From positions 1-26,367 of the IMG/VR virus record IMGVR_UViG_3300030109_004498: a stretch of 26,367 nt of DNA; one strand, given 5' to 3'. The DNA comes from a virus. The notes beneath the pieces were generated by a model. It had not been told where the DNA came from. It ran no database searches and saw nothing but the letters and a program-made list of their open reading frames with translations. This document shows positions 5,937 through 15,423 of the stretch, in pieces (positions within the stretch are counted from its first letter, which is position 1; each line of letters begins with the position of its first letter). Both the position numbers and the translations under genes were made by a program.

Positions 5937-7646
5937 ATGGCTAAAAGAAACGATTTAATGAAACAAGAAGAACTTCTTAAAAAAATCTTAGATTTAGAAA
6001 AAAAGATAGAAGAGAAGGGTAAAGCTACATCTGCGCAACAGAATCAACTTAATAAAGCGTATCAAGAAAGTTTTAAAGCCAAGTCAGCGTCATATGATTT
6101 AGAGAAAAAAATAAATGATTTTAATAAATCAGCCCTTGGTCGTGCTGGTAAAAAGCTAGGAATAGATAAACAAATGAATAACCTAGCTGCTCTAAGAGAA
6201 AATGGAAGTAAAAAAGATATAAAAAACGCAGATAAACTATTTGATATTATGGAACAAGTATCAAGTGGTACAAAATCATTTAGTGAAGCTTTAAGTGATA
6301 TAGGTGAAGGTGATTTTGGAAAACTACAAGATCAAGCAGTTATTTTTGGACAACTTCTTGACAATAATCGTGGATCATTAGAAAAACAAATAAAAGTAGG
6401 AGTGGGTATTAAAAAAGGTTTTGAATCAATTTCAGAAACACTTCTTGGAATAAATGTTGCTGAAACACTTTCTGCTGCTGGTGCATTAGCAGCTATAACC
6501 TCATTTTTAGGAAAAGCTTTAGAGGTTAAACAAACATTAGGAACTACAGCGGTAGAGTCTGCTAGAGTAGCTGGTAATATGACAGCAGCCGGCGTTGCTG
6601 CCAGAATGATGGGTGGTAACGCACAAGAAGCTGAAGCGGCTGTATCTGCTATGGTAGATGAGTTTGGTACTTTAAATGTATTGAGTTTACAAACATCTCT
6701 TAGTTTAGGTGCTTTAGTAGCTGATACTGGTTTAACTGGAGCCAATGCCGCTAAACTATTAAAATCAATGGAAGCAATTGGTACTTCTTCTATTGAAACC
6801 AATATGAATATAATATCTGCTACTGCAGAATTAGCTAGAGCAGAAGGAGTTGCTCCAGCACAAGTATTAAATGATATAGCTGAGAGTACAGAAACATTTG
6901 CTTTATTTGCAAAAGATGGTGGGGATAATATAGCGAAAGCGGCTATAGAAGCTAGAAAGTTAGGATTAAATTTAGGAACAGTTGCTGGTATAGCTGAAAG
7001 TTTATTAGATTTTGAATCATCTATTGGTCAAGAAATGGAAGCCTCAGTATTATTGGGTAGACAACTTAATTTAGATAAAGCAAGAGAATTAGCGTTATCA
7101 GGAAATTTAGCTGGATTGTCTGAAGAGATTAAAAATCAGGTTGGTAGTCAATCAGAGTTTGAAGCTATGAATGTAGTTCAGAGAAAAGCTTTGGCTCAAG
7201 CAATAGGAGTTAGCGCTTCAGATTTAGGTAAGATAGTAGCTGGAGAAAAAACATCAGCTGAATTAGCAGAAGAGAAGAATAGGAAAGAAAGGGAATTTAT
7301 AGGTTTACAGAAACTAGCTGCGAATGCGCAGATAATAACAGCAGTTGCTTCAATAGCATCTGGTTGGGGTAAATTTGGTCCTTTAGGAGCAGCAGGCGCT
7401 GCAGCAGCTATAATGGGTTTATATAGTGCTATCTCTTCAGCTCCAAAACTAGAAAAAGGTGGAGTTGTAAAAGAAACTGGTATGGCTGTAGTTCACAAAG
7501 GTGAGGTATTCTCAGGCACTAGAAATGAAATGGGAATGGGTAGTGGACAAACTAATAAGTTACTAAGAGAATTAATTGCCCAAAATGAATTTTTAATGAA
7601 TAGACTAACAAACAGAGTAACTGATATAACATTATCAAAAACTTAG
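5937..7646 (+). CDS. Tail tape-measure-like protein (gp29-like position)
   Basis: At 569 aa this protein is close in size to T4 gp29 (590 aa), the hub-bound tape measure that sets tail length. The first 65 residues form a charged coiled coil (KQEELLKKILDLEKKIEEKG). The middle is Ala/Gly/Leu-rich and helical, with hydrophobic stretches near residues 172-190 and 470-500 (AAGAAAAIMGLYSAISS), typical of tape measures that must enter the membrane or unfold in the tube. Residues about 506-528 (EKGGVVKETGMAVVHKGEVF) match the Gly-Gly-Val / Gly-Glu motif near the C-terminus of many tape-measure proteins. The gene starts two bases after the preceding stop. Assignment rests on composition, C-terminal motif and gene order, not on close similarity to gp29. 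Confidence 0.75.
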   Translation: MAKRNDLMKQEELLKKILDLEKKIEEKGKATSAQQNQLNKAYQESFKAKSASYDLEKKINDFNKSALGRAGKKLGIDKQMNNLAALRENGSKKDIKNADKLFDIMEQVSSGTKSFSEALSDIGEGDFGKLQDQAVIFGQLLDNNRGSLEKQIKVGVGIKKGFESISETLLGINVAETLSAAGALAAITSFLGKALEVKQTLGTTAVESARVAGNMTAAGVAARMMGGNAQEAEAAVSAMVDEFGTLNVLSLQTSLSLGALVADTGLTGANAAKLLKSMEAIGTSSIETNMNIISATAELARAEGVAPAQVLNDIAESTETFALFAKDGGDNIAKAAIEARKLGLNLGTVAGIAESLLDFESSIGQEMEASVLLGRQLNLDKARELALSGNLAGLSEEIKNQVGSQSEFEAMNVVQRKALAQAIGVSASDLGKIVAGEKTSAELAEEKNRKEREFIGLQKLAANAQIITAVASIASGWGKFGPLGAAGAAAAIMGLYSAISSAPKLEKGGVVKETGMAVVHKGEVFSGTRNEMGMGSGQTNKLLRELIAQNEFLMNRLTNRVTDITLSKT

Positions 7647-7655
7647 GAGATAAAA

Positions 7656-9896
7656 GTGAGTGTAATCAGAAAATATGTCCTATCAGAATTTAGAGGACAA
7701 ACCACTCGTGATAGTATTGACAATCAGATAGAAAATGGGGTAGATTTTTTCCCAAATACTGATGCTCCTGGTTTTACACCTAAAACAGATTTAGAATCTC
7801 TATATGATAAGGTTAAAGATGGTAACTTAGGACCAGTTGGTGGAAATGTTAGTAAGTATGCTAGTCTCTTAGCTGGACAACATAGTTCTCAGTTTTCTTT
7901 TCCAAATGCTGATAGAGAGAATAATATTAATATAAATCCTGAAGGATTTTCAGGTTTAAAAACTACATTTGATTTACCAAGAGAAAGTTTTAGGTTTACA
8001 ACATTAGGTCCTGAAAATGATACATTCAAACCTACTTTTTCATCTACTTTGGGATTAGGTAGTTCTAAATTTACAGATACTATTGATTTATTTCATAGAT
8101 ACGAAAGTTCAGAGTTTACAAATCTTCCTGGAATTAGTTCGGATAATCTTTTTTTCAATCGTTCTTTAGGAGAAGGTGGTAGTTTTAGAAAAGCTGCTGA
8201 TCCTGTTGGTTTAACCCATCCTATTATTTTAAGACCATTTGGTTCTAATTGGAAAAATGCATACACAGATTTACAAATAGCTAATTTAAAAATTCCTCAA
8301 GTAGAACTAAAATTTGGTCAAACATTAGCTACAGAAGGAGTTAGTCTCGCTGATATGGCTTCTAGAAATATTGCTGATTACGCAAGAATACTTAGATGGT
8401 CATTAACTCCACAGGGTGCAAGTTTTATTACAAAACAACACTCACTTCAAAACATGAATCCAACAATAGAAACCAAAAAATTTAATCCAGATTCTATTCT
8501 TGGTGTTGCTGGTGGTTTAGATAAAACTGTTTTACCTATATATCATCCTGAAAGACATGTTGGTGGGTTAGCTAGTAGGTATGAGAATGTGTTAGGTTTA
8601 ACAGGATTTAATCCTACGCCTGGTATACAATTGACTGGTGGTAGTAGATTGGCTTATCAAGCAAAAGCTTTTTCAATACCTATTCCGATACCAACTGTAA
8701 ATACTAAGAGTAAATTACTTAACACTATTGCTAATTTTGCTATCAATACTGCTAATACTGTATATGACGCTTTGCAGATTCCAATAGATATTGGTTTATC
8801 GAATCCAAATAAATACAACCTATTTCCCTCAGCTGCTCCAGTATCAACTCATTTAGGTTATGTGGCATTCGGAACGGGAGCTGCTCAAGTTGTTATAGAC
8901 TCTTTGTTAGTAAGATTTAAAAAAGGTGGAACTTTTAATAAAGCCACAGCTAAAAAGGGTGAACCTGGTGATTTAGTTAGACATAAAACTTTATTCTACG
9001 GAGAGTTACATGTAAATAATTCTTATGAAAAAATTAAAACTAATCAGAAGATGGTTAAAGACATAGGAAGTCCAGGTGCTTTGGGGTTATCGGTAAAAAA
9101 TGATTCAAAACTAGGTTTATATAAAGGTAATTTGAAATCCTCAAATGTTGATAAAGTAAATGCACTACATTATCCTTTTAATTATGATTTGTCCGATAGT
9201 CCAGATTTAAAAGATTTTATAAAGTTTAGATTTAAGGATGTAATTTCAAACAGATATATAATTTTCAGAGCCATTCTTGATGGAATAACAGATTCTATAA
9301 CTCCTGAATATGGAGAAGAAAGGTATATAGGTAGGCCTGATAAAGTTTATGTATATCAAGGTGCTGATAGAACTGTAAGTTTTAATTTTAGTATTTACCC
9401 AAAAACTAAACAAGAATTTCCTATATTAATGAATAAGTTAAATCATTTAATAGGTCTTTGTTATCCAAGTTATACCAAACAAGAAATGATGGTGACTCCT
9501 TTTATTGAATTGACTCTTGGTGATATGTTTGTAGATACATCTGGAATTTTAACAGGACTTACAGTTACAGTAGAAGATACTAGTACTTGGGAAATAGATG
9601 ATGGATTACAATTCCCACACTTTATAAAAGCGGCTTGTGAGTTTAAATACATTGGGAATAATAAACTTTCTTCTGTTTCAACAAATCATTACAATGGATT
9701 AAGATATCAACCACCAACCACTCAAGATTCTTTTGAAAATGCTAGACGAACAGATACTATTAGTGACCAACGAACACCTCTTAATATTTCTATAGAACCA
9801 GTGGAAGTACCTTACTTACCACAAGATTTTATAGATGTAGATGAAGATGGTAATGTCACTAATTTTAATAATGCATTAGAAGGAGTATCAGCATAA
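7656..9896 (+). CDS. Tube-baseplate junction protein (gp48/gp54-like C-terminal region)
   Basis: A 746-aa protein starting at GTG 7656, seven bases after AGGAG (7644-7648, overlapping the tape-measure stop). The C-terminal third resembles the family of T4 gp48, which caps the hub and begins tube growth: FRFKDVISNRYIIFRAILDG near residue 525, RYIGRPDKVYVYQGADRTVS near 556, LMNKLNHLIGLCYPSY, and TLGDMF at 620-625, followed by TGLTVTVEDTSTWEIDDG. The N-terminal 500 residues are rich in Phe, Asn, Pro and Ser, and I recognise no domain there. This makes it about twice the length of T4 gp48 (364 aa). Its position after the tape measure and before a gp53/gpX-like gene agrees with a baseplate role. 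Confidence 0.65.
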   Translation: MSVIRKYVLSEFRGQTTRDSIDNQIENGVDFFPNTDAPGFTPKTDLESLYDKVKDGNLGPVGGNVSKYASLLAGQHSSQFSFPNADRENNININPEGFSGLKTTFDLPRESFRFTTLGPENDTFKPTFSSTLGLGSSKFTDTIDLFHRYESSEFTNLPGISSDNLFFNRSLGEGGSFRKAADPVGLTHPIILRPFGSNWKNAYTDLQIANLKIPQVELKFGQTLATEGVSLADMASRNIADYARILRWSLTPQGASFITKQHSLQNMNPTIETKKFNPDSILGVAGGLDKTVLPIYHPERHVGGLASRYENVLGLTGFNPTPGIQLTGGSRLAYQAKAFSIPIPIPTVNTKSKLLNTIANFAINTANTVYDALQIPIDIGLSNPNKYNLFPSAAPVSTHLGYVAFGTGAAQVVIDSLLVRFKKGGTFNKATAKKGEPGDLVRHKTLFYGELHVNNSYEKIKTNQKMVKDIGSPGALGLSVKNDSKLGLYKGNLKSSNVDKVNALHYPFNYDLSDSPDLKDFIKFRFKDVISNRYIIFRAILDGITDSITPEYGEERYIGRPDKVYVYQGADRTVSFNFSIYPKTKQEFPILMNKLNHLIGLCYPSYTKQEMMVTPFIELTLGDMFVDTSGILTGLTVTVEDTSTWEIDDGLQFPHFIKAACEFKYIGNNKLSSVSTNHYNGLRYQPPTTQDSFENARRTDTISDQRTPLNISIEPVEVPYLPQDFIDVDEDGNVTNFNNALEGVSA

Positions 9897-10189
9897 TGAG
9901 ATATAAAAGCGCAAAACTAAAAATTGACAAAAATGGTAAAAGATACTATAAGCCAACAATAGTGCCTAATATTCCTATAAAAGATTCAGATGTATTTGTT
10001 TATCCGAGATATGGCGATAGATTCGATACAATAGCTCATAGATACTATGGAGATTCTAATCTATGGTGGATTATTGCAAAAGCTAATGAAATGAGTAAAG
10101 GGCAAATATCACCTAATCCTGAAATAAAGTTGAGAATCCCAACAATAATAGATGATATTTTGGAAGCTGTAAATATAAGTAATAGTTAG
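9896..10189 (+). CDS. LysM-like small baseplate protein (gp53 / gpX-like)
   Basis: A 97-aa protein whose ATG shares one base with the preceding stop codon; AAGGAG lies about ten bases upstream. Residues 40-64 read GDRFDTIAHRYYGDSNLWWI then IAKAN. This is the LysM-like signature of P2 gpX and T4 gp53 baseplate wedge proteins (G-D-x-x-D-x-I-A-x-x-Y-Y-G-x-x-x-L-W-W-x-I). It is followed by the usual INPE-like NPEIKLRIPT loop, which in LysM folds closes the domain. By family knowledge it probably binds another baseplate component or helps peptidoglycan contact. It is shorter than T4 gp53 (196 aa) and close to gpX-type proteins. Confidence 0.8.
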   Translation: MRYKSAKLKIDKNGKRYYKPTIVPNIPIKDSDVFVYPRYGDRFDTIAHRYYGDSNLWWIIAKANEMSKGQISPNPEIKLRIPTIIDDILEAVNISNS

Positions 10190-10190
10190 C

Positions 10191-13100
10191 ATGTATTCAA
10201 AGTTTATACCAAAAAATATTCAAGAAAAGCTTAAAGCAAAAGAAAGAGCTCTTGCTTGGAAAGAATCAAATGCTAATCAATCAGCTTTACCTGAAGGTGC
10301 ATTAAAACCAGTTGATATTCAAAGTAGAACAACTTTCGTTAGAATGTGTTCTAATAAAGTAGATTCTGTAACGAATATTCTTATTTCTGGAGGAAAACAT
10401 AATCCAGATGCGAGCACTTCACGTCCCTCTGGTAGAACTATGAGACATGGTTTGGATGTAGAAGGGGATTATGGTTCTGATTTTAATACATTTCTTTATC
10501 AACAAACATTACGAAACGGTATCAGGCCAATTGCTGGAATTAAAGATATTAATGTGGAATATAAGGGTTCTTACAAAGCTATAAGAGAAGCTACAGTGAA
10601 TTGGACTATTGGTTCTCTCGAAGAGTTAGATGAACTTACTCCTTACTTTTTAACGTTAGGAAAAACAGTGGTAGTAGACTTTGGATGGGTTAATCCAAAT
10701 GTAAAAAGCTTTACTCAAATGTTTGGTGAAGGAGTAGACCCATTCATAACATTTCAAAACGAAAATGTAGATTTTGAAAATCCTGAAGCAGACGTATATG
10801 CAAACTTTAAAGTAAGTCAAGAAATATTTACAAACGCACAAGTTCGTATTCAAAAAATGGGTGGTGATTATGATGCTATAGGTGGAAAAGTTTCTAATTT
10901 TGAAATATCAATGAGAACTGATGGTGGATTCGATTGCGTTACTCAAATAACTGCTCTTGGCTCTACACTTTTTTCAAAACCTATAGATAAACCAACTGAC
11001 CAGATAACCGCTATTGGAATAGGAACTTCAAAAGATTTAGAAGAAAATAAATCACAAATTGTTAAAGCTGCTGGTTCAAATGACAATATTATAAATGCTC
11101 TTGTAAATCTAAAATCAACCATTGTAAGAAGTGTCTTTAGAGTAATTACAGAAGACGATACATTACCTACTTTGAAATACAGTCAAATGAAGAGTAATAA
11201 ATCTATCTATTGGGATCACGCTGCTGAAAATTACGCTATAGCTTTAGATGATGAGTTTAACCCTCAAGTTTGTTGGATGAATTTAAATGGTAGACAACAT
11301 TTTTTTGTGAAATGGGGTTGGATGGAAGACCAACTAATGAATAGATATTTATCATATGAGGCGGGAGAAGGAACTTCAGAGGGAATAAAAATTAGTTTTA
11401 GAAGTATAAGAACTGCTGTTGATGGCGATGGCCAACCAATTCTTAATCCTGAAGACACCTCTGAGGAACAAAAACAACAATCGGCAAAAAAAGCTAAAAG
11501 GAAAAAAAGCAGAGATATAAATAAATTTTATGGTGGACAAATGTATACAATTGTATCTGGAGATACCCTCTTCGGTATAGCTCAGAAATATCAAGTTTCC
11601 CAAAGTGAAATATTAGAACTAAATGATATAGAAAATCCCAATCAAATATCCGTAGGACAAGAGATAATGTTACCTACCTCTGCTGTCATACCGTTACAAG
11701 AGATGACACAAGAACAATTACAACAAATGACTTCTTTTGAGGATGATAGCACGCTTTATAATCAAGGAGGTGCTGATATAAGAAATGCCGGAACATATCG
11801 ACAAGCAAAAAATGGAGCAGAGTACGATGATTATGGTAATTCTATAGTTAATACATCTAATGAAGAACTTATTGAAGAAAAAACACAAATTCGTAATCCA
11901 AATATTACTTTGAGTAGTCTACCTTACAAAGACAGAATACCCTCACAACATATGTTCAAATTTAGAAAAGAATCAACCTTAATCAGAAATAAACCATCTC
12001 AGTATTTTATGCCTATAGATATGTTTAAATTTTGGTCTACTGAACTGATGCCTAATGTTGATAGAATTGATGGTAGTACGTTTAAATTTACTAATAGTAA
12101 GGGAACGAATATCAAAAATTGGTATAAAGCATGGAAAGGTTCTTCAAGTTTAAAAAGAGAACAATTTACAGTAAATTCTGAACAAGGAATATTAAGAAAT
12201 ATGTGGGTAAATGTAGAGCAGATACAGAAATCTTTTAACATAACCAATGCAGATTCTGATAAACCAAAAGCAAATCCTCCTGGAACTTTTGAAACAGCGA
12301 TAAAAAATTTGCTAAACGCTTTAAACTCTAACTTTTATAATGTATGGGATTTTGAATTAGCAGTAGATCCTTACGATAGCACTAATATGGGAGTTATGGA
12401 TAGAAAAGTGGCTTCTTTAGATACACAATCTTTAAAATATACGAGATATAAAACAGATGTGGTTGATGCGGAGGGAAAAAATGTAGAAGATAAAGAGGGT
12501 GCTGATAGTCACAAGGTTCAAGATACAGGAATTTATAAGTTTCCGTCTTTTAAAGTAGGTAGTATAGTAAAATCTCAAAATTTGACTTTCAAAATACCAG
12601 ATTCTATGGCTTTAACTATTCTTTATGGCTCAAATAAAGAAGTAAAGGGAGCTGATAATCAAAATAATTTCAATAATCCTGAGTTAATGAGAATGTTTAA
12701 CAGTGATAGCTCTATAGAATATGATGATAAATTTTTGAAATCTATGATGACGGCTCATATAAAAAAAGGAGCTGGAAGTGGGTCTGCAGTTCAAAATATT
12801 GGAAGTTTTAAAACAAGTCCTAATTCAAAATTAGTTAAAGGTAATGAACATAGAGGTTTGCGTATAAATCCTGAAACACCTGGATATAAAATATGGTCAG
12901 GTAATGCTGATGATGAAATTGAACCACAATCACAAGGTAATACATTTGCTAAAACTAAATTCGTGTTTAGTTCAGATGGTGAAGTGATAGAGTTAAGAGA
13001 AAAAACTGAAGATATTCCAACTGGTCAAACTAGAGAAGAACTTGAACCTATATATATGAGTATGGTTACAGATAAAACTAGAGGGAAATTTGATGTAAAA

Positions 13101-14351
13101 AGTACATCTCCAAAGTTATATAATTACGGAAAAGAAGGTGACGGGAAAAAAAGAACATTAAAACTAAAAGATGGTATTTCAAAATTGATAAGAAGTAGAG
13201 TAAATGGTACTATTGAAACAGAAGATGAAAAAGAATTATCATCTCAGTTAGATCCAATAATACCAGCAGAGCTAACTTTAGAAGTGGATGGTATTGGTGG
13301 ATTAGTTCCAGGTGATATAATTCATACTGATTACATACAAGAAAAGTATAGAGTAGAGATAAAAGATACTGAAAAGACTTACGGTCCTTACACTTATTTT
13401 ATGATTAAAGGGGTAAATCAAAAAGTTAGTTCTGATAGTTGGACTACTGAATTAAATACTGTTATGAAACTTAATCGCATTCCTTTAACAAATTCTGGTT
13501 CAAATTTGTCTTTAGATCGTGAACCAATAGATCAAACTGTAGAAGAACCACCAGCAAGGCCTTCCATACCAGTGCCAACTGATGATGAAAATATCGCAGA
13601 TGAGGTAACTTTAGATGACCTAGATTTTGATGATTTTGAAGAATGGGAAGCTCCACCTAAACCAGAGCCGGTTACAAAACAAGTACAATATGAACTTGGT
13701 ATTGGTCATAGCATTCCAAATATGGATTTTGAAACAGGCACAGTAAATATATCACAGATATTATATAATGCAGGAGTACAAAGAAGTTCTTACTATTACG
13801 ATAGAGATACTGAAGTGGTAGAGTTTGAGTCGCCGAAAATAGGTGGTATGCCTGTAAGACCATCCATACCAGTGCCAACCGATGATGAGGACATAGCAGA
13901 TGATGTGAAATTAGACAAATTAGAGTTTGATACTTTTGAACCTTGGACTCCACCACCAGTTCCAAAGAAAAAAGAGCAACAAGAGCAAAAGGAAGCAAAA
14001 ACAATGAAAAGTCCAAAAAAGAGAGGAGAACAAAAATCAACTTACAGAGGACATTATTGGCAAAACGATGAATATCTATATTCAAATGAATATTATGGTA
14101 AGCCTGAATGGAGACCTATATTTGAATTTCAAGATGGCTTTAGAGCATCCTTTGACAGATTTCCATATGACCACCCAACAAGACCATCGGAAGCAGCTGT
14201 GAAAACGATAAGAGAACAACAGCTATATTCTGTGAGAAAAGCACATTGGGATAGAGAAATAGAAGGACCGAATGTAAAAGGTAAAAGTGTACTAGATCAT
14301 GATGGTGGTGATAGAAGAGCTGGTTCAATTTTAGGTGCGAGGTATAGATAA
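10191..14351 (+). CDS. Giant baseplate hub-like protein with internal LysM domain
   Basis: This is the largest gene here, 1386 aa, starting one base after the previous stop without a clear Shine-Dalgarno sequence. Residues about 112-170 (RPIAGIKDINVEY, REATVNWTIGSLEELDELTP, KTVVVDFGW) match the N-terminal domain of large hub proteins in several myoviruses, where a Pro-Gly-Ile segment and an E/D-W/F-G-W segment recur. A canonical LysM domain spans residues 452-495 (YTIVSGDTLFGIAQKYQVSQ, ending QEIMLP) and would bind peptidoglycan during cell-wall passage. Residues about 1050-1110 (IGGLVPGDIIHTDYI, YFMIKGVNQKVSSDSWTTEL) resemble the C-terminal beta-domain of hub proteins. After that come two acidic Pro-rich repeats (from residues 1123 and 1223) and a Tyr/Trp/Arg-rich tail. 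No lysozyme active site is seen. Confidence 0.65.
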   Translation: MYSKFIPKNIQEKLKAKERALAWKESNANQSALPEGALKPVDIQSRTTFVRMCSNKVDSVTNILISGGKHNPDASTSRPSGRTMRHGLDVEGDYGSDFNTFLYQQTLRNGIRPIAGIKDINVEYKGSYKAIREATVNWTIGSLEELDELTPYFLTLGKTVVVDFGWVNPNVKSFTQMFGEGVDPFITFQNENVDFENPEADVYANFKVSQEIFTNAQVRIQKMGGDYDAIGGKVSNFEISMRTDGGFDCVTQITALGSTLFSKPIDKPTDQITAIGIGTSKDLEENKSQIVKAAGSNDNIINALVNLKSTIVRSVFRVITEDDTLPTLKYSQMKSNKSIYWDHAAENYAIALDDEFNPQVCWMNLNGRQHFFVKWGWMEDQLMNRYLSYEAGEGTSEGIKISFRSIRTAVDGDGQPILNPEDTSEEQKQQSAKKAKRKKSRDINKFYGGQMYTIVSGDTLFGIAQKYQVSQSEILELNDIENPNQISVGQEIMLPTSAVIPLQEMTQEQLQQMTSFEDDSTLYNQGGADIRNAGTYRQAKNGAEYDDYGNSIVNTSNEELIEEKTQIRNPNITLSSLPYKDRIPSQHMFKFRKESTLIRNKPSQYFMPIDMFKFWSTELMPNVDRIDGSTFKFTNSKGTNIKNWYKAWKGSSSLKREQFTVNSEQGILRNMWVNVEQIQKSFNITNADSDKPKANPPGTFETAIKNLLNALNSNFYNVWDFELAVDPYDSTNMGVMDRKVASLDTQSLKYTRYKTDVVDAEGKNVEDKEGADSHKVQDTGIYKFPSFKVGSIVKSQNLTFKIPDSMALTILYGSNKEVKGADNQNNFNNPELMRMFNSDSSIEYDDKFLKSMMTAHIKKGAGSGSAVQNIGSFKTSPNSKLVKGNEHRGLRINPETPGYKIWSGNADDEIEPQSQGNTFAKTKFVFSSDGEVIELREKTEDIPTGQTREELEPIYMSMVTDKTRGKFDVKSTSPKLYNYGKEGDGKKRTLKLKDGISKLIRSRVNGTIETEDEKELSSQLDPIIPAELTLEVDGIGGLVPGDIIHTDYIQEKYRVEIKDTEKTYGPYTYFMIKGVNQKVSSDSWTTELNTVMKLNRIPLTNSGSNLSLDREPIDQTVEEPPARPSIPVPTDDENIADEVTLDDLDFDDFEEWEAPPKPEPVTKQVQYELGIGHSIPNMDFETGTVNISQILYNAGVQRSSYYYDRDTEVVEFESPKIGGMPVRPSIPVPTDDEDIADDVKLDKLEFDTFEPWTPPPVPKKKEQQEQKEAKTMKSPKKRGEQKSTYRGHYWQNDEYLYSNEYYGKPEWRPIFEFQDGFRASFDRFPYDHPTRPSEAAVKTIREQQLYSVRKAHWDREIEGPNVKGKSVLDHDGGDRRAGSILGARYR
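13557..13968 (+). repeat. Two acidic/proline repeats in the hub protein, spaced exactly 300 bases
   Basis: Copy 1 starts at 13557 and copy 2 at 13857, each about 112 bases. Both encode RPSIPVPTDDE, then I-A-D, then an acidic stretch with aromatic residues (L-x-F-D-x-F-E-x-W), ending in a Pro-rich PPxP region. Near-identity is highest over the first 33 bases. Being exactly 100 codons apart suggests duplication of a roughly 100-aa unit that has since diverged between the conserved parts. Confidence 0.85.
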
Positions 14352-15409
14352 TGGCTACATATGGTTCAACATCAGGTGGTGTAACAGAAGCAACCACAAC
14401 ACAACAAACTTCAGGAGACAGTTCCCCTTATGTAATGGTAAATTTACAATTACAAAAGCTGATACGTGGTGAGGAAACCTACTACATCGATCCAATGATA
14501 GAAGCTATACACTCTGTGACTGAAAGAAAGGTAGAAAATCTTACAGCAGAAAAAAATCAATTTAGATTTGCAAATGGTAGAATATTAGGTGAGGGGCTTT
14601 CTTATCACATACACTACACAAAAAACTTAGATGAGTTTTTTATGTCAGGACCACAACATAGTTCCACTAGTCAATTACTATTTCCAATGGGTTTAGATGT
14701 TTCTAATTTTACTTATTTCAATATTTTAAATAAACAATCCCCATTAAAATTAAATAACAAAGTAACTATTCCAACAGAGCAAAATTATTCTAAAGGAAGC
14801 TATAAAAGGTATTTTGCTAAACAAGTTAACGATGAAAATCAATCACCAATTGAAGTTAGTAAAGAAGATTACCAATCATCTCCTTTGTATAATTATGTTG
14901 AACTAAGATGGTACATATCAGGACCTCGTAATTATGTTTACGCTGAAAATATAAAATCTATAAATATAGCATCTATCTCAATTTCAGATATAAGAAGATT
15001 GCTAACACCTTTTCAGTTCTATGTATTTGAAGAAAATTTAAGTGATGCTGAACGGATAAGAAGAAAACTACAAGGTTCATGTTCACTTGGCCCACAATAC
15101 AAATCAAAAGCAGCTTGTGAAGCAGCAGGCGGTGTTTGGTCATATGGTATGATGTCTTTATCTAACTATGGTACAACTACATTAAGTGATACTACAACTG
15201 GAGCTGGTAACGCGTGGGCAAATGGGGGTTCGTGTTCACTTGGCCCGCAATACACAACAAAAGCAGCTTGTGAAGCAGCAGGTGGTGTTTGGACAGATGG
15301 AACTACAGGACTTTCAACAGATGGAAATGGTAACTATGAGAGTAATTCTGAAAATGATGGCAAGATAGATGCTGCTGGTGATTTTCTAGATCCAAACAGA
15401 CTCTGTTAA
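14351..15409 (+). CDS. Tail/baseplate-associated protein with two Cys-Trp repeats
   Basis: A 352-aa protein starting at an ATG that shares one base with the hub stop codon; GAGG lies upstream. No family is recognised for residues 1-240, a mixed beta-rich region without signal peptide. The C-terminal 110 residues carry two nearly identical 22-residue repeats (residues 242-263 and 293-314). Each has Cys, eleven residues, a second Cys, then EAAGGVW. The four repeat cysteines plus a final Cys352 are the only cysteines in the protein. Similar short C-x(n)-C-EAAGG-x-W modules recur in marine phage and bacterial surface proteins as far as I can recall, but their function is not known to me. The position, last in the tail cluster, suggests a virion surface or baseplate accessory protein. 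Confidence 0.65.
   Translation: MATYGSTSGGVTEATTTQQTSGDSSPYVMVNLQLQKLIRGEETYYIDPMIEAIHSVTERKVENLTAEKNQFRFANGRILGEGLSYHIHYTKNLDEFFMSGPQHSSTSQLLFPMGLDVSNFTYFNILNKQSPLKLNNKVTIPTEQNYSKGSYKRYFAKQVNDENQSPIEVSKEDYQSSPLYNYVELRWYISGPRNYVYAENIKSINIASISISDIRRLLTPFQFYVFEENLSDAERIRRKLQGSCSLGPQYKSKAACEAAGGVWSYGMMSLSNYGTTTLSDTTTGAGNAWANGGSCSLGPQYTTKAACEAAGGVWTDGTTGLSTDGNGNYESNSENDGKIDAAGDFLDPNRLC
15074..15292 (+). repeat. Pair of 66-base direct repeats encoding the Cys-Trp module
   Basis: Copy 1 is 15074-15139 and copy 2 is 15227-15292, offset 153 bases (51 codons). I count 61 of 66 identical bases, with two of the five differences changing amino acids. The repeats are richer in G and C than the flanking coding DNA. 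The high nucleotide identity points to a recent duplication or ongoing gene conversion. Confidence 0.9.
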
Positions 15410-15423
15410 AAATAATTTACATT

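Noticed and set aside
13672-14085. 137-codon open frame on the - strand
   Set aside because: It lies fully inside the hub gene, has no ribosome-binding site, and its product is a low-complexity Leu/His/Phe-rich shadow. The same holds for the other - strand frames.
15186-15368. + strand frame overlapping the Cys-Trp repeats
   Set aside because: It is an out-of-frame shadow; the repeat structure and conservation are in the main frame.
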